From assembly GCA_022649305.1 (NCBI GenBank), contig JALCNW010000014.1, positions 1 through 64,000 on the forward strand: DNA of 64,000 nucleotides, given 5' to 3'. Below, in pieces: positions 1 through 12,016 of the stretch (its first letter is position 1; each line of letters opens with the position of its first letter). The position numbers and the translations under genes were made by a program. The notes beneath the pieces are model-generated. The model did not search any database. It saw only the letters and a list, made by a program, of their open reading frames with translations, and had not been told where the DNA came from. This DNA comes from Enterobacter sp. (lineage in GTDB: Bacteria > Pseudomonadota > Gammaproteobacteria > Enterobacterales > Enterobacteriaceae).

Positions 1-358
1 CCAGAACACCGGTATCAGCCAGGTGTTTCGCCGCGATTTCTTCAGCCGGTAAATGCAGCACCAGTGGCGCGACCACAGCCATGGTTTTCACCATGATGCC
101 GTAAGCAACCACAGACGCCAACGCAGATACGCCGTCGTTATTGGTAAAGCCCAGAGCCACACCGATGGCAAAAATCAGCGGCATGTTAGCAAAAACAGAA
201 CCGCCTGCTTCGGCCATCACGTGTGAAACTACGGCTGGTAGCCAGCTGAAATTAGCAGAACCGACGCCCAGCAGGATACCTGCGATAGGCAGTACGGATA
301 CTGGCAGCATCAGCGATTTACCGACCTTTTGCAGGTTAGCAAATGCATTCTTAAACAT
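1..358 (-). CDS. ptsG: Glucose PTS permease EIICB-Glc, N-terminal part (cut by window edge)
   Basis: The first 119 codons of the glucose-specific phosphotransferase permease are present; the rest lies outside the window. The protein takes up glucose across the inner membrane while phosphorylating it with phosphate from EIIA-Glc (Crr). The visible N-terminus ([20 protein letters not shown]) and the following hydrophobic EIIC segments match E. coli PtsG closely. The ATG sits six bases after an AGGAGCACTC ribosome-binding stretch. It is preceded by a long leader with CRP and Mlc sites, as in E. coli. Confidence 0.96.
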   Translation of the reverse strand, partial: MFKNAFANLQKVGKSLMLPVSVLPIAGILLGVGSANFSWLPAVVSHVMAEAGGSVFANMPLIFAIGVALGFTNNDGVSALASVVAYGIMVKTMAVVAPLVLHLPAEEIAAKHLADTGVL

Positions 359-386
359 ATTGAGAGTGCTCCTGAGTATTTGTGCT
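356..386 (-). promoter_or_regulatory. ptsG translation start region, SgrS small-RNA target
   Basis: Read on the minus strand, the bases before the ptsG ATG (AATACTCAGGAGCACTCTCA) are the segment that pairs with the glucose-phosphate stress RNA SgrS in E. coli and Salmonella. Pairing there covers the ribosome-binding site and leads to RNase E dependent decay. The site is conserved; only one base is missing just before ATG compared with E. coli. SgrS itself is not in the window. Confidence 0.75.
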
Positions 387-453
387 TTTTTTTACGCTTT
401 CACGCATTGGCACGGGGGGAGAACCGCGCCGTGGACAGAGCATCTAAGCGCTC

Positions 454-513
454 TTTATTTATTACACAGGGTAAAATAATTCCCTGTGACTTTGTTTGAC
501 GGCTATCACGTTT
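454..513 (-). promoter_or_regulatory. ptsG promoter region with CRP and Mlc sites
   Basis: On the minus strand a CRP-like site (CGTGATAGCCGTCAAAC, near 491-513) is followed by the AT-rich stretch TTATTTTACCCTGTGTAATA (near 455-480). The latter matches the E. coli Mlc operator and promoter of ptsG nearly base for base. In E. coli, CRP-cAMP activates and Mlc represses until EIICB sequesters it. The -10 probably lies in TGTAAT/TAATAA; the -35 is weak. Assignment is by similarity to the E. coli promoter. Confidence 0.7.
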
Positions 514-582
514 CAGCTTCAGGCGGTCGAAAAACTTTCAGTTATTTACAAAAAGCATGTCTGGATGTGTCTAAATCCACCG

Positions 583-606
583 TCACCGCCCCAAATAAGG
601 CGGTGA
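583..606. other. Hairpin between tatD-type gene and ptsG
   Basis: Perfect 8-bp inverted repeat TCACCGCC / GGCGGTGA with an 8-base loop, just beyond the ycfH stop. There is no U-run on either strand, so it may be a transcript 3'-end stabiliser or a weak terminator rather than a full intrinsic terminator. Confidence 0.4.
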
Positions 607-655
607 ACTTTACTCGCTTTAACTATTAATTACGAGCCTAAAAAAAACAGGTGAA

Positions 656-1450
656 TCAGACAGATTGCAGGCGGGCGGGGTCGATGTGGAAAAGACTGGC
701 GAAGTTTTCAGTGGTGGCGCGCGCCAGCTCTTCGAGGCTGACACCTTTGAGTACGGCCATATACTCAGCCACATCTCTCGTCATGGCCGGCTGGTTTTCT
801 TTACCGCGATGCGGCACCGGTGCCAGATACGGAGAATCGGTTTCCACCAGCATACGATCGAGAGGAACATAACGCGCCGCTTCACGAAGCTGCTCGGCAT
901 TACGGAACGTCACGATCCCCGAAAACGAGATATAAAAGCCCATATCAAGTAGCTTACCCGCCGTTTCTCTGTCTTCTGTAAAACAGTGTAGTACGCCACC
1001 ACAATCCGTCACCTTTTCTTCCTCGAGGATAGCCAGCGTATCGGCACGTGCGTCGCGGGTGTGGACGATGACGGGTTTATTCAGCTCGCGTCCAATGCGG
1101 ATATGATGACGGAAAGACGCTTGCTGACGGGTTTTCGTTTCCGGCGTGTAAAAATAATCCAGCCCCGTTTCACCCATCGCCACAACGCCCTGCTCTGCGG
1201 CCATGAGACGCAAATCGTCGACGTTATACTCTTCGTCCTGATTCAAGGGATGCACGCCGCAGGAAAAGACCACGTTATCCCGCTCGCCCACCAGCTCACG
1301 CATCGAGCGGTATCCCGGTAAAGTGGTGGCTACCGCCAGGTAAAACTTCACATCGCGCGCGGCGGCCTTTGCCAGCACATCGTCCACGTCTTTGTGCAGA
1401 GATTGATAATCCAGGCCATCAAGATGGCAGTGTGAGTCGACTAAAAACAT
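656..1450 (-). CDS. ycfH: TatD-family metal-dependent deoxyribonuclease YcfH
   Basis: 264-residue TIM-barrel hydrolase of the TatD family, the same length as E. coli YcfH. The metal-binding HxH is at residues 7-9 (DSHCH); the family motifs GETGLDYFY, VIVHTRDA, LHCFTE and ETDSPYLAP follow in order. TatD relatives are 3'-5' exonucleases acting on DNA with Mg2+; the exact role of YcfH is less clear. It lies 10 bases after holB and is probably the last gene of the mltG-tmk-holB-ycfH unit. Start ATG matches the E. coli start. Confidence 0.95.
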   Translation of the reverse strand: MFLVDSHCHLDGLDYQSLHKDVDDVLAKAAARDVKFYLAVATTLPGYRSMRELVGERDNVVFSCGVHPLNQDEEYNVDDLRLMAAEQGVVAMGETGLDYFYTPETKTRQQASFRHHIRIGRELNKPVIVHTRDARADTLAILEEEKVTDCGGVLHCFTEDRETAGKLLDMGFYISFSGIVTFRNAEQLREAARYVPLDRMLVETDSPYLAPVPHRGKENQPAMTRDVAEYMAVLKGVSLEELARATTENFASLFHIDPARLQSV

Positions 1451-1460
1451 AATGTCTCTC

Positions 1461-2465
1461 TCAGAGATGGGAAGCAGGCTGTATTGCGCCTGGTTGCAGG
1501 TAATGTTCGATACGCAGTAATTGGTCGGTCAGTAATAGCTCTCGATTGAGTCCGGTAACGGTCAAAAGCTGTTCGCGACAGAGGCATACATCGTGAAGAA
1601 TTGCGCGCAGCGTTGCGCCTGAAAGACGGTTTGCCAGCGTGTTGACCAGCGTCCACACATCAGCATTGCTAAGCTGTGTTGCCCCCTGCTGGAGCTTGAG
1701 TGCATCCAGCAGCAGTGAGGCGAGCCAGTGCAAACGCATGCCCACCTGATCATGATTAAGGGCGGTCAGTAACCCGAGCCAGTCACCGCTATCCAGAGTG
1801 TGACTCAGGGCAGCACAAAGCTGAGTTCTCTGTGCCCAGTTTCCCTGTTGAAGCAGGTCTAGTGCGGCAACCGGCGCCCCGCTGCTTAAGCGTAATGCCG
1901 TCAACGCCTCTTCTTGTGACACCGTCACTTCTCGTTGAATCCAGGTAAGCGACCAGGATTCATGTGGAGGTGAAAGATGATGCAGCCGGCAACGGCTGCG
2001 TAGCGTGGCAAGCAGTCGGCCCGGTTCACGACAGGACATGAAAAACCAGGTATTAACCGGTGGCTCTTCAAGGGTCTTTAATAGCGCATTGGCTGCGGCT
2101 TCGGTCAGAAGCGCCGCATCGTTTAACCACACGACCTTTGCCCCACCTAGACGTGCGTGTTCATACAGTTTTTCACTGACCTCACGAACGGCATCAATAC
2201 CCAGGGTGCTTTTCCCTTTCTCAGGCTCAAGCGTGTAGAAATCTGGATGTGTTCCAGCCTGCATCAGCTGGCAGCCGCGGCATTTCCCGCAGCTTTTATG
2301 TCCTTCAGGCTGCTGACACATCAGAAAACGCGTCATGGCGTAAATCAGCGCATCGTCACCCATTCCGGGTAGCGCCTGAATAAGTAACGCATGATGCCCC
2401 CGACCGGCCTGATAGCTTTTCATCAGCTGATCAAAGTGCGGACGCAACCATGGGTACCATTTCAT
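1461..2465 (-). CDS. holB: DNA polymerase III delta-prime subunit
   Basis: HolB is part of the clamp loader that places the beta clamp on primed DNA. The start chosen is the MKWYPWLRP methionine, giving 334 residues like E. coli; its ATG overlaps the tmk stop by four bases (ATGA), the usual sign of translational coupling. A longer reading seven codons upstream is unlikely. Visible features are the degenerate P-loop GLPGMGDD-type region ([10 protein letters not shown], about residues 40-49), a zinc module with four cysteines (CGKCRGC and the preceding Cys, about 50-62) and the ATPase-family segment LLKTLEEPP. Confidence 0.96.
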   Translation of the reverse strand: MKWYPWLRPHFDQLMKSYQAGRGHHALLIQALPGMGDDALIYAMTRFLMCQQPEGHKSCGKCRGCQLMQAGTHPDFYTLEPEKGKSTLGIDAVREVSEKLYEHARLGGAKVVWLNDAALLTEAAANALLKTLEEPPVNTWFFMSCREPGRLLATLRSRCRLHHLSPPHESWSLTWIQREVTVSQEEALTALRLSSGAPVAALDLLQQGNWAQRTQLCAALSHTLDSGDWLGLLTALNHDQVGMRLHWLASLLLDALKLQQGATQLSNADVWTLVNTLANRLSGATLRAILHDVCLCREQLLTVTGLNRELLLTDQLLRIEHYLQPGAIQPASHL

Positions 2466-3103
2466 GCCTGTTGCTCCTGCAACCATTGTGCGATGGTTTC
2501 GCGAATAGAGCGGGTAACATCTTCGAGCGACTGAGTCGCATCAACCGTGCGGATAGTGCTATCCGTCGCGGCCAGTTCCAGATAACGCGCACGGGTGCGG
2601 TTAAAGAAATCCATCGACTCTTGCTCAATACGATCAAGATCGCCGCGCGCGCGCGCGCGTTTGAGGCCCACCTCCGGCGTGACGTCCAGATAGAGCGTCA
2701 GGTCAGGACGGAAATTACCCAGTACAGCATCACGCAGCGTTGCCAGCATCGTCTGATCGATACCCCGTCCACCGCCCTGATAGGCCTGGGTCGATAAATC
2801 GTGACGATCGCCGATCACCCATTTACCCTCGGCCAAAGCAGGTTTAATGACGGTTTCAACCAGTTGCACACGTGCGGCATAAAACATCAGCACTTCTGCT
2901 TTGTCATTAATCACTTCGTCGCCGACGGATTTAATATCCAGCACCAGGCTTCTTAGCTTTTCAGCCAACTGAGTACCACCCGGTTCGCGGGTGAAAACCA
3001 TCTCAGTGATGCCCAGCTCTTTGAGCGTGTCGACCACAACATTACGTGCCGTGGTTTTCCCGGCGCCTTCCAGCCCCTCAATGACGATGTAATTACTGCG
3101 CAT
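2462..3103 (-). CDS. tmk: Thymidylate kinase
   Basis: 213-residue dTMP kinase, making dTDP from dTMP with ATP in the dTTP pathway. The P-loop GLEGAGKT is at residues 10-17, the substrate-binding REPGGT and [15 protein letters not shown] segments follow, and the LID region is the arginine-rich [11 protein letters not shown]. The gene overlaps the mltG end by 11 bases and the holB start by 4. The DNA for the RARAR stretch is a pure CG dinucleotide run. Confidence 0.97.
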   Translation of the reverse strand: MRSNYIVIEGLEGAGKTTARNVVVDTLKELGITEMVFTREPGGTQLAEKLRSLVLDIKSVGDEVINDKAEVLMFYAARVQLVETVIKPALAEGKWVIGDRHDLSTQAYQGGGRGIDQTMLATLRDAVLGNFRPDLTLYLDVTPEVGLKRARARGDLDRIEQESMDFFNRTRARYLELAATDSTIRTVDATQSLEDVTRSIRETIAQWLQEQQA

Positions 3104-4115
3104 TTTTTTCCTTAAGTGCTTTCAGATAGTCCTGAACAGAGCGATTGTGGCTGGCAAGGTTAGTGTTAAAGGTGTGCCCACCTTTACCATCGGCCACAAA
3201 GTAGAGATACGGTGTCTTGGCCGGATGCGCGGTGGCATCCAGCGAGGCCTGACTCGGCGTGGCAATAGGCCCCGGCGGCAAGCCGTTAATCACGTAGGTA
3301 TTATACGCTGTTGGCGTCTCGAGATCCTTACGAGAGATCTTCCCGACATAGTTCTCACCCATCCCGTAAATAACCGTCGGGTCAGTTTGTAAACGCATGC
3401 CGATGCGCAGGCGGTTAATAAAGACTGATGCGACCCGATCGCGTTCATGCGCGACAGCGGTCTCCTTCTCGATAATAGAGGCCATAGTAACGAACTGATT
3501 CTTATCTTTATAAGGCAGCCCCTCGGCACGGCCTTCCCAGGCGCTATCAACCGCGGCTACCATTTTTTTGTGTGCGCGTTTCAGAATGGCAACGTCCGTC
3601 GTACCGGCGGTATACATCCAGGTGTCAGGCCAGAACCAACCTTCGACCCATTCGGGATGCTCCAGCTTCAGGACATCTGCGACCGTCGCATAGCTGTCAT
3701 CCTTCAGGGTATGCTTAATATAAGGTGCATCACGAAGCTGTTTCAGGTAATCGCTTAAGCGCATCCCTTCCACAAATCGCAGCGGGAACTGTGCCTCTTT
3801 GCCGCTTTCAAGCAGCTCCAGCATTTCACGTACCGTCATGCCTGGCGTGAAGCGGTAGGTCCCGGCTTTAAAATGCGAAAGCTCTGGCTGAACACGCAGC
3901 AGCCATTGCAGTACGCGTGGACGGTTAATCACCTTATCGCTGTAAAGCTGTTCACCCAATGCCAGACGGCCAGTGCCGGCTTTCAGCGTGAAGACTGTTT
4001 CTTCTTTTATCAGGATTTTGCTGTTCGCCATCTGACGAACCTTCCACATTCCCACCCCGCCGGCAATACCCAGCGCAACGATGAGGAGAAGGACAAAGCG
4101 CAACATTTTTTTCAT
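3093..4115 (-). CDS. mltG: Endolytic murein transglycosylase MltG (YceG)
   Basis: 340-residue inner-membrane lytic transglycosylase, the same length as E. coli MltG. A single N-terminal membrane segment (about residues 5-22) anchors a periplasmic LysM-like region and the YceG domain. The catalytic glutamate is Glu218 in [10 protein letters not shown]. MltG cuts nascent glycan strands near the membrane and so may set peptidoglycan strand length. It starts two bases after pabC ends, continuing the operon. Confidence 0.96.
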   Translation of the reverse strand: MKKMLRFVLLLIVALGIAGGVGMWKVRQMANSKILIKEETVFTLKAGTGRLALGEQLYSDKVINRPRVLQWLLRVQPELSHFKAGTYRFTPGMTVREMLELLESGKEAQFPLRFVEGMRLSDYLKQLRDAPYIKHTLKDDSYATVADVLKLEHPEWVEGWFWPDTWMYTAGTTDVAILKRAHKKMVAAVDSAWEGRAEGLPYKDKNQFVTMASIIEKETAVAHERDRVASVFINRLRIGMRLQTDPTVIYGMGENYVGKISRKDLETPTAYNTYVINGLPPGPIATPSQASLDATAHPAKTPYLYFVADGKGGHTFNTNLASHNRSVQDYLKALKEKNAQ

Positions 4116-4117
4116 GA

Positions 4118-4927
4118 CTATCCAGTTTGCTCACACAGTGGGGCTAAAAACGAGTACAACTCACGCGATGACCAGGTGTGTTTACCATATGCACGTACCG
4201 GTACGACGGGCATGAGCGCGTTGCAAATGACAACCTCATCGGCTGTCAACAACGCCTCCTCGCCCACAGTAGTTTCGACAACGCGAAAACCGGAGTGTGC
4301 CAGATGCTGTAAACAAAACTGCCGCATGATGCCATTCACGCCTGCCTGATCGAGTCGAGGAGTGAAGACATCGTTACCCTGTCGCCACAATAAATTTGCC
4401 GCACAGCATTCCGTAATGAACCCTTCGCTGTCAAGAACCAGCGCCTCGTCCGCTTCTGACTGCTCAAGATGAGTACGAATGAGAACCTGCTCAAGCCGAT
4501 TAAGATGTTTTATCCCCGCAAGCATAGGGTTCCGACCCAGGCGTACAGGGCTAAGTGCCAGAGAGATCCCTTCAGTTTGCCAGCGGTCATAATGCGAAGG
4601 ATAGGCAGAAACGCTGAGAATTCGTGTCGGCTGCTGGCAACTGGCTCCGCTATATCCGCGCCCGCCGCTGCCACGGCTAATAATCACTTTTAGTACGCCG
4701 CGTGGATTCCCCGATGCCATTGCACGCACTTCATTTTCGAGTTCAACCCAATGCACAAAGGGAATCAGCAGTGTTTCACATGCGATCTGCAAGCGTTGAA
4801 GATGAGCGGCGAGCAAGCACACATCACCGCCAATGATTCGCGCGGTGGTAAAGCAGCCATCGCCAAACTGGACTGCCCTGTCGTTTGCGGGAAGAGAGTC
4901 CTGCTTATGGCCATTAATTAAGAACAT
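4118..4927 (-). CDS. pabC: Aminodeoxychorismate lyase
   Basis: PLP enzyme of the class IV aminotransferase fold that turns 4-amino-4-deoxychorismate into p-aminobenzoate and pyruvate for folate synthesis. The MFLINGHKQ start gives 269 residues, as in E. coli, with a strong AAAGGAG site upstream; a reading 29 codons longer runs into the fabF terminator and is rejected. The PLP lysine is probably Lys140 in [11 protein letters not shown]; the [10 protein letters not shown] motif is near residue 200. Confidence 0.95.
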   Translation of the reverse strand: MFLINGHKQDSLPANDRAVQFGDGCFTTARIIGGDVCLLAAHLQRLQIACETLLIPFVHWVELENEVRAMASGNPRGVLKVIISRGSGGRGYSGASCQQPTRILSVSAYPSHYDRWQTEGISLALSPVRLGRNPMLAGIKHLNRLEQVLIRTHLEQSEADEALVLDSEGFITECCAANLLWRQGNDVFTPRLDQAGVNGIMRQFCLQHLAHSGFRVVETTVGEEALLTADEVVICNALMPVVPVRAYGKHTWSSRELYSFLAPLCEQTG

Positions 4928-4997
4928 GGTGGCTCCTTTTGCATGACCAAATAGTTTGGCAGGGTGAATTATGCAGAACAAGGGAAAAAAACCGAAT

Positions 4998-5026
4998 AAA
5001 AAAAGGCCCGACAAGCGGACCTTTTT
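4998..5026 (-). terminator. Intrinsic terminator of fabF
   Basis: Minus-strand stem AAAGGTCCG / CGGGCCTTT (one G-T pair) with loop CTTGT, followed by a run of seven T. It sits about 25 bases after the fabF stop and before pabC, separating the fab cluster from the pabC-ycfH unit. Confidence 0.85.
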
Positions 5027-5050
5027 AGCTAGCGTGACGCGCAGTTCAAC

Positions 5051-6371
<1,321 letters not shown>

Positions 6372-6383
6372 GGAGATGTTCAC

Positions 6384-6620
6384 TTACGCCTGGTGACCGT
6401 TGATGTAATCAATGGCAGCCTGAACGGTGGTGATTTTCTCAGCTTCTTCGTCTGGAATCTCAGTGTCAAACTCTTCTTCCAGAGCCATTACCAGCTCAAC
6501 GGTGTCAAGAGAATCTGCGCCCAGGTCTTCAACGAAGGAAGCGGAGTTCACAACTTCTTCCTGCTTAACGCCCAGCTGCTCGCCAATAATTTTCTTAACG
6601 CGTTCTTCGATAGTGCTCAT
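6384..6620 (-). CDS. acpP: Acyl carrier protein
   Basis: 78-residue acidic four-helix carrier that holds growing acyl chains on 4'-phosphopantetheine. The attachment serine is Ser37 counting Met, in the GADSLDTVE motif. It differs from E. coli only at EEVVNSASF (VVNS for VTNN). Partners in the same cluster are FabD, FabF, FabG, FabH and, functionally, PlsX and LpxL. Confidence 0.98.
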   Translation of the reverse strand: MSTIEERVKKIIGEQLGVKQEEVVNSASFVEDLGADSLDTVELVMALEEEFDTEIPDEEAEKITTVQAAIDYINGHQA

Positions 6621-6774
6621 ACTCTTAAATTTCCTATCAAAACTCGCTTTCGCGATGGTTTTCGTAGTGTATAAAATGTTGAAAAATTTGCAACTAAATC
6701 TCGGCAGATCGTACCACGATTTTGCGTTATTCTGAGGCCATTCACCCTAATAACGCAAATATTTTCGATCGTGA

Positions 6775-7509
6775 TTAAACCATGTACATTCCGCCGTTGA
6801 CGTGGAGAGTCTCACCAGTGATGTAACTCGCTTCGTCAGAGGCTAAAAATGCAACCGCACTGGCGATCTCTTTAGGGTCGCCAAGACGGCCCGCAGGAAC
6901 AGCCGCCAGCGTACCCGCACGCTGATCTTCAGTCAGCGCACGTGTCATGTCCGTTTCAATAAAGCCCGGAGCAACAACGTTGACAGTAATGCCGCGAGAC
7001 GCGATTTCACGCGCCAACGACTTACTGAAACCAATCAGACCCGCTTTCGCCGCAGCGTAGTTTGCCTGACCAGCATTTCCCATGGTACCAACCACGGAAC
7101 CAATAGTGATAATACGACCATGACGCTTTTTCATCATAGCTCGCATTACCGCTTTTGACAGACGGAATACAGATGACAGGTTGGTTTCGATAATATCGTC
7201 CCACTCTTCATCTTTCATTCGCATCAGCAGGTTGTCGCGAGTGATACCGGCATTATTTACCAAAATATCGACTTCGCCAAACTCTGCACGAATATTTTGC
7301 AGAACAGATTCGATAGATGCAGGATCGGTCACATTCAGCACCAGACCCTTGCCGTTCTCACCCAAATATTCGCTAATGGCTTTTGCACCGCTTTCACTGG
7401 TTGCCGTACCGACAACTTTCGCGCCACGCGCGACAAGTGTTTCAGCGATTGCACGTCCGATACCGCGGCTTGCACCCGTTACCAGCGCGATTTTTCCTTC
7501 AAAACTCAT
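6775..7509 (-). CDS. fabG: 3-oxoacyl-ACP reductase
   Basis: 244-residue short-chain dehydrogenase that uses NADPH to reduce 3-oxoacyl-ACP. The cofactor motif TGASRGIG is at 11-18, NNAG at 85-88, and the catalytic Ser138, Tyr151 and Lys155 are present in GSVVGTMGNAGQANYAAAK. It ends 154 bases before acpP and begins 12 bases after fabD, so transcripts can run through fabD-fabG-acpP. Confidence 0.98.
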   Translation of the reverse strand: MSFEGKIALVTGASRGIGRAIAETLVARGAKVVGTATSESGAKAISEYLGENGKGLVLNVTDPASIESVLQNIRAEFGEVDILVNNAGITRDNLLMRMKDEEWDDIIETNLSSVFRLSKAVMRAMMKKRHGRIITIGSVVGTMGNAGQANYAAAKAGLIGFSKSLAREIASRGITVNVVAPGFIETDMTRALTEDQRAGTLAAVPAGRLGDPKEIASAVAFLASDEASYITGETLHVNGGMYMV

Positions 7510-7521
7510 GGCTTTCCTCTT

Positions 7522-8451
7522 TTATTGCGAGAGTGCCGCTGACAGCGCTTCTGGCTCGTTAATGGCCGATGCTGTCAGGGTGTCAACAATACGCTTCGTC
7601 AGACCGGTCAGCACTTTTCCTGGGCCGGCTTCATAAAGATGCTCAACGCCCTGCGAGGCCATAAACTCAACGGTTTTGGTCCATTGCACTGGGCTATAAA
7701 GCTGGCGAACCAGCGCGTCACGAATGGCTTCTGGCGCGGTTTCACATTTCACGTCAACGTTATTCACTACAGGAATCGTTGGCGTGCTGAAAGTCATTTT
7801 TTGTAGCTCAACGGCCAGCTTCTCTGCTGCGGGTTTCATCAACGCACAGTGGGACGGTACACTGACAGGCAGCGGCAGCGCACGTTTGGCGCCAGCGGCT
7901 TTACACGCTGCACCAGCACGTTCAACGGCTTCTTTGTTGCCCGCGATAACCACCTGGCCTGGAGAGTTAAAGTTGACCGGAGAAACCACCTGGCCTTCTG
8001 CCGAATCTTCACACGCTTTCGCAATCGAAGCATCGTCCAGACCGATAATAGCAGACATCGCACCTGTACCTTCCGGCACCGCTTCCTGCATGAATTTACC
8101 GCGCATTTCGACCAGGCGTACAGCGTCTGCAAAGGCAATGACGCCCGCACAAACCAGCGCAGAATATTCTCCCAGACTGTGACCCGCCAACAGCACTGGT
8201 GCTTTACCGCCCTGTTGCTGCCACACACGCCACAGCGCAACGGAAGCCGTCAGCAGCGCAGGTTGCGTCTGCCAGGTTTTGTTCAGCTCTTCTGCTGGCC
8301 CTTGCTGCGTCAACGTCCAAAGATCATAACCCAGCGCATCAGAAGCTTCACGGAAAGTCTCTTCGATAATAGGGTAGTTTGCCGCTAAACCAGACAACAT
8401 CCCAACCGCCTGAGAACCCTGACCTGGGAATACGAAAGCAAATTGCGTCAT
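7522..8451 (-). CDS. fabD: Malonyl-CoA:ACP transacylase
   Basis: 309-residue alpha/beta hydrolase-type transferase that moves malonate from CoA to AcpP. The oxyanion and substrate loop PGQGSQ is at residues 9-14, the nucleophile Ser92 is in GHSLGE, and the catalytic histidine lies in SVPSHCALM. It is 13 bases downstream of fabH in the fab operon. Confidence 0.98.
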   Translation of the reverse strand: MTQFAFVFPGQGSQAVGMLSGLAANYPIIEETFREASDALGYDLWTLTQQGPAEELNKTWQTQPALLTASVALWRVWQQQGGKAPVLLAGHSLGEYSALVCAGVIAFADAVRLVEMRGKFMQEAVPEGTGAMSAIIGLDDASIAKACEDSAEGQVVSPVNFNSPGQVVIAGNKEAVERAGAACKAAGAKRALPLPVSVPSHCALMKPAAEKLAVELQKMTFSTPTIPVVNNVDVKCETAPEAIRDALVRQLYSPVQWTKTVEFMASQGVEHLYEAGPGKVLTGLTKRIVDTLTASAINEPEALSAALSQ

Positions 8452-8464
8452 TTTTAATCCTTAA

Positions 8465-9418
8465 TTAGAAACGAACCAGCGCAGAACCCCAGGTGAAACC
8501 GCCACCAAAGGCCTCAAGCAAGACCAGTTGGCCTCGTTTAATTCGTCCATCGCGTACCGCTTCATCAAATGCGCAAGGTACCGATGCCGCAGAAGTGTTG
8601 CCATGACGATCGAGCGTCACCACAACGTTATCCATCGACATACCCAGCTTTTTCGCCGTGGCGCTAATAATACGCAGGTTCGCCTGATGCGGAACCAGCC
8701 AGTCGAGCGCCGAGCGATCCAGATTGTTGGCTTCGAGCGTCTCATCAACAATGTGCGCCAGTTCGGTCACGGCCACTTTGAAGACTTCGTTGCCTGCCAT
8801 TGTCAGGAAGATGGAGTTATCTGGGTTCACGCGATCGGCATTTGGCAGCGTCAGCAATTCGCCGTAGCTCCCGTCAGCATGCAAGTGCGTGGAGATGATG
8901 CCCTGCTCTTCTGACTGACCTAACAGTACAGCGCCAGCGCCATCACCAAAAATAATAATCGTGCCGCGATCTTCTGGGTTACAGGTGCGTGCAAGCACGT
9001 CAGCGCCAATCACCAGCGCATATTTAACGGCACCGGATTTCACATACTGATCGGCAATGCTCAGCGCATAGGTAAAACCTGCGCATGCAGCAGCAACGTC
9101 AAACGCCGGGCAGCCTTTAATGCCCAACATGCCCTGAATCTGGCAGGCAGCACTCGGGAACGCATGCGTTGAAGAGGTGGTCGCAACAACAATCAGACCA
9201 ATATCTTCTTTATCAACGCCAGCCATGTCCAGAGCCTGGAGACCCGCTTCGTAACCCATCGTAGCAACGGTTTCGTTTGGCGCGGCGATACGACGTTCAC
9301 GGATACCTGTGCGCGTGACAATCCACTCGTCAGATGTATCTACCATTTTTTCCAGATCGGCGTTACTACGCACTTGTTTTGGCAGGAAACTGCCGGTACC
9401 TAAAATCTTCGTATACAT
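8465..9418 (-). CDS. fabH: 3-oxoacyl-ACP synthase III (KAS III)
   Basis: 317-residue enzyme that starts fatty acid synthesis by condensing acetyl-CoA with malonyl-ACP. Cys112 is in AAACAGF; the His and Asn of the triad are in [10 protein letters not shown] and [12 protein letters not shown]. The length equals E. coli FabH. It starts six bases after plsX, indicating co-transcription. Confidence 0.98.
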   Translation of the reverse strand: MYTKILGTGSFLPKQVRSNADLEKMVDTSDEWIVTRTGIRERRIAAPNETVATMGYEAGLQALDMAGVDKEDIGLIVVATTSSTHAFPSAACQIQGMLGIKGCPAFDVAAACAGFTYALSIADQYVKSGAVKYALVIGADVLARTCNPEDRGTIIIFGDGAGAVLLGQSEEQGIISTHLHADGSYGELLTLPNADRVNPDNSIFLTMAGNEVFKVAVTELAHIVDETLEANNLDRSALDWLVPHQANLRIISATAKKLGMSMDNVVVTLDRHGNTSAASVPCAFDEAVRDGRIKRGQLVLLEAFGGGFTWGSALVRF

Positions 9419-9424
9419 GTACGC

Positions 9425-10459
9425 TCAGTCACTTTTTGCTAATACAGATTCCAGGCGAGCGGCAATCCGCTGGGGGACTTGTCGCTGCACCGCCTGCACT
9501 GCCTGTTCAATGGCGACGGCAAACGCTCGCTGATTGGCGGCACCATGACTCTTAATCACCGTGCCGCGCAATCCTAACAGACAGGCGCCATTATACTGGT
9601 CGGGGTTGAGGTGACTGAATCGCCGCATCAGGCTTTTTTGCACCCAACGCTTTAATAAAATCAGCCACCAGGACGTTTTTTTACCTTCATTCTGCGATTT
9701 GTGCAGCGAAAGGAACATCCTCACGACCCCTTCCATCGTTTTTAACGTCACGTTGCCAGTAAAACCATCACAAACCAGAACATCAGTCTTGCCGGTCAAC
9801 AGTTCATTGGCTTCAAGATAACCAATATAGTTAATCGAGGGTACGGATTTTAGCAATTCTGCTGCTTCGCGAATGCTATCCAGACCCTTGGTCTCTTCTT
9901 CACCGATGTTAAGCAACGCCACGCGGGGATTTGGGATACCGACCACTTCTTCTGCCAGCACCGAGCCCATCACGGCAAACTGGGCCAACATCGTACTATC
10001 ACAGTCGACGTTAGCCCCCAAATCAAGCACCACGGTTTTGCCCTTTTGTTGATGCGGCAGAACCGTCACCAGCGCAGGGCGCTCAATACCATCAATGGGT
10101 TTGAGCATTAATTTAGCCAGGCCCATCAATGCACCGGTATTACCGGCGCTGACGCAGGCCTCTGCCCGCCCTTCTTTTACCAATTCCAGCGCGATACGCA
10201 TTGAGCTTCCGCGACTATTGCGGATCGCATGCGACGGCCGGGCATCACTGGCAATAACTGACTGCGCAGGAATAATCTGCAGACGCGAACGTTGTTCGAA
10301 GTCAGCTTTTGCGAGTAATGGCGTGATTGCGTCGGGATTACCGACTAAAAGAAGTGTGAGTTGCGAATTAGAATTCAGTGCCTGCAATGCTGCAGGCACT
10401 GTCACGGAAGGCCCGAAATCTCCTCCCATGACATCTAACGCCAGGGTTAGACGTGTCAA
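9425..10459 (-). CDS. plsX: Phosphate acyltransferase PlsX
   Basis: PlsX makes acyl-phosphate from acyl-ACP, feeding PlsY and phosphatidic acid synthesis. The start codon is TTG (reading TTGACACGTCTAACC), as in E. coli, with only a weak GAAGATA ribosome site. The protein has 344 residues and ends [10 protein letters not shown]. coli PlsX has a longer, different end of about 356 residues. The conserved core (DVMGGDFGP near the start, [23 protein letters not shown]) is intact. Confidence 0.95.
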   Translation of the reverse strand: MTRLTLALDVMGGDFGPSVTVPAALQALNSNSQLTLLLVGNPDAITPLLAKADFEQRSRLQIIPAQSVIASDARPSHAIRNSRGSSMRIALELVKEGRAEACVSAGNTGALMGLAKLMLKPIDGIERPALVTVLPHQQKGKTVVLDLGANVDCDSTMLAQFAVMGSVLAEEVVGIPNPRVALLNIGEEETKGLDSIREAAELLKSVPSINYIGYLEANELLTGKTDVLVCDGFTGNVTLKTMEGVVRMFLSLHKSQNEGKKTSWWLILLKRWVQKSLMRRFSHLNPDQYNGACLLGLRGTVIKSHGAANQRAFAVAIEQAVQAVQRQVPQRIAARLESVLAKSD

Positions 10460-10486
10460 GGTATCTTCGCTGCCTGGTTTGGTGTA

Positions 10487-10725
<239 letters not shown>

Positions 10726-10729
10726 TTAA

Positions 10730-11263
<534 letters not shown>

Positions 11264-11391
11264 TTAACTTTGTAACGTCATAGAGTCAAAGAAAAAGGCA
11301 ACCAGAGCTGCCTTTTGCCAATTATTCGCACACATTGCGGCCTGTAGTTTAAAATGGCTGGCATCGATACGCTATATCTGGTGATAAAAAT

Positions 11392-11976
11392 ATGCAAAAT
11401 CTCATCCTTGCTTCCACTTCGCCCTACCGCCGAGCGCTGCTAGAGAAACTGGGCATACCGTTCGAATGTGCTGCACCTGTCACTGACGAAACGCCACAAC
11501 CTACTGAATCGCCACGCCATTTGGTTTTGCGTCTCGCGCAAGAAAAAGCACAAAGTCTTGCCAAACGTTATCCCAATCATCTGATTATAGGTTCTGATCA
11601 GGTGTGCGTATTGGATGGTGAAATCACCGGAAAGCCACACAGCGAGGAAAATGCGCGCCTGCAATTAATGAAAGCACGCGGTTCTATCGTGACCTTCTAT
11701 ACCGGATTGGCACTTTATAACTCCGCTACGGGCCATCTACAAACCGAGTGTGAACCCTTCGACGTGCACTTCCGCCATCTTAGCGAACAGGAAATTGATG
11801 ATTACGTGCGTAAAGAGCGCCCGCTGAACTGCGCTGGCAGCTTTAAAAGTGAGGGGTTGGGCATCGCGTTATTTGAAAAGCTGGACGGTCGCGATCCTAA
11901 TACGCTGGTCGGATTGCCGTTAATTGCCCTGTGCCAAATGCTACGCCGGGAAGATTTCAATCCGTTGATGGTCTGA
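11392..11976 (+). CDS. yceF: Maf-like 7-methyl-GTP pyrophosphatase
   Basis: 194-residue Maf/HAM1 family nucleotide pyrophosphatase. YceF of E. coli removes pyrophosphate from m7GTP, acting as a house-cleaning enzyme. The signature [16 protein letters not shown] is at the N-terminus; GSDQVC with its catalytic Asp and KARGS are in place. It is transcribed divergently from yceD and converges on rluC. Confidence 0.95.
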   Translation: MQNLILASTSPYRRALLEKLGIPFECAAPVTDETPQPTESPRHLVLRLAQEKAQSLAKRYPNHLIIGSDQVCVLDGEITGKPHSEENARLQLMKARGSIVTFYTGLALYNSATGHLQTECEPFDVHFRHLSEQEIDDYVRKERPLNCAGSFKSEGLGIALFEKLDGRDPNTLVGLPLIALCQMLRREDFNPLMV

Positions 11977-11980
11977 TGTG

Positions 11981-12014
11981 ATAGGCCGGGTAAGCGCAAT
12001 GTCACCCGGCCTGA
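11981..12014. repeat. REP-like palindrome between yceF and rluC
   Basis: AGGCCGGGT / ACCCGGCCT inverted repeat with a TAAGCGCAAT-type spacer, resembling enterobacterial REP elements. It lies between the convergent 3' ends of yceF and rluC, a typical REP location, and may stop exonucleases or act as a bidirectional terminator. Single copy here. Confidence 0.6.
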
Positions 12015-12016
12015 GT

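Noticed and set aside
11283-11330. AAAGGCA / TGCCTTT hairpin between yceD and yceF considered as an attenuator
   Set aside because: It lies in a divergent promoter gap, and no transcript start upstream of it could be shown on either strand.
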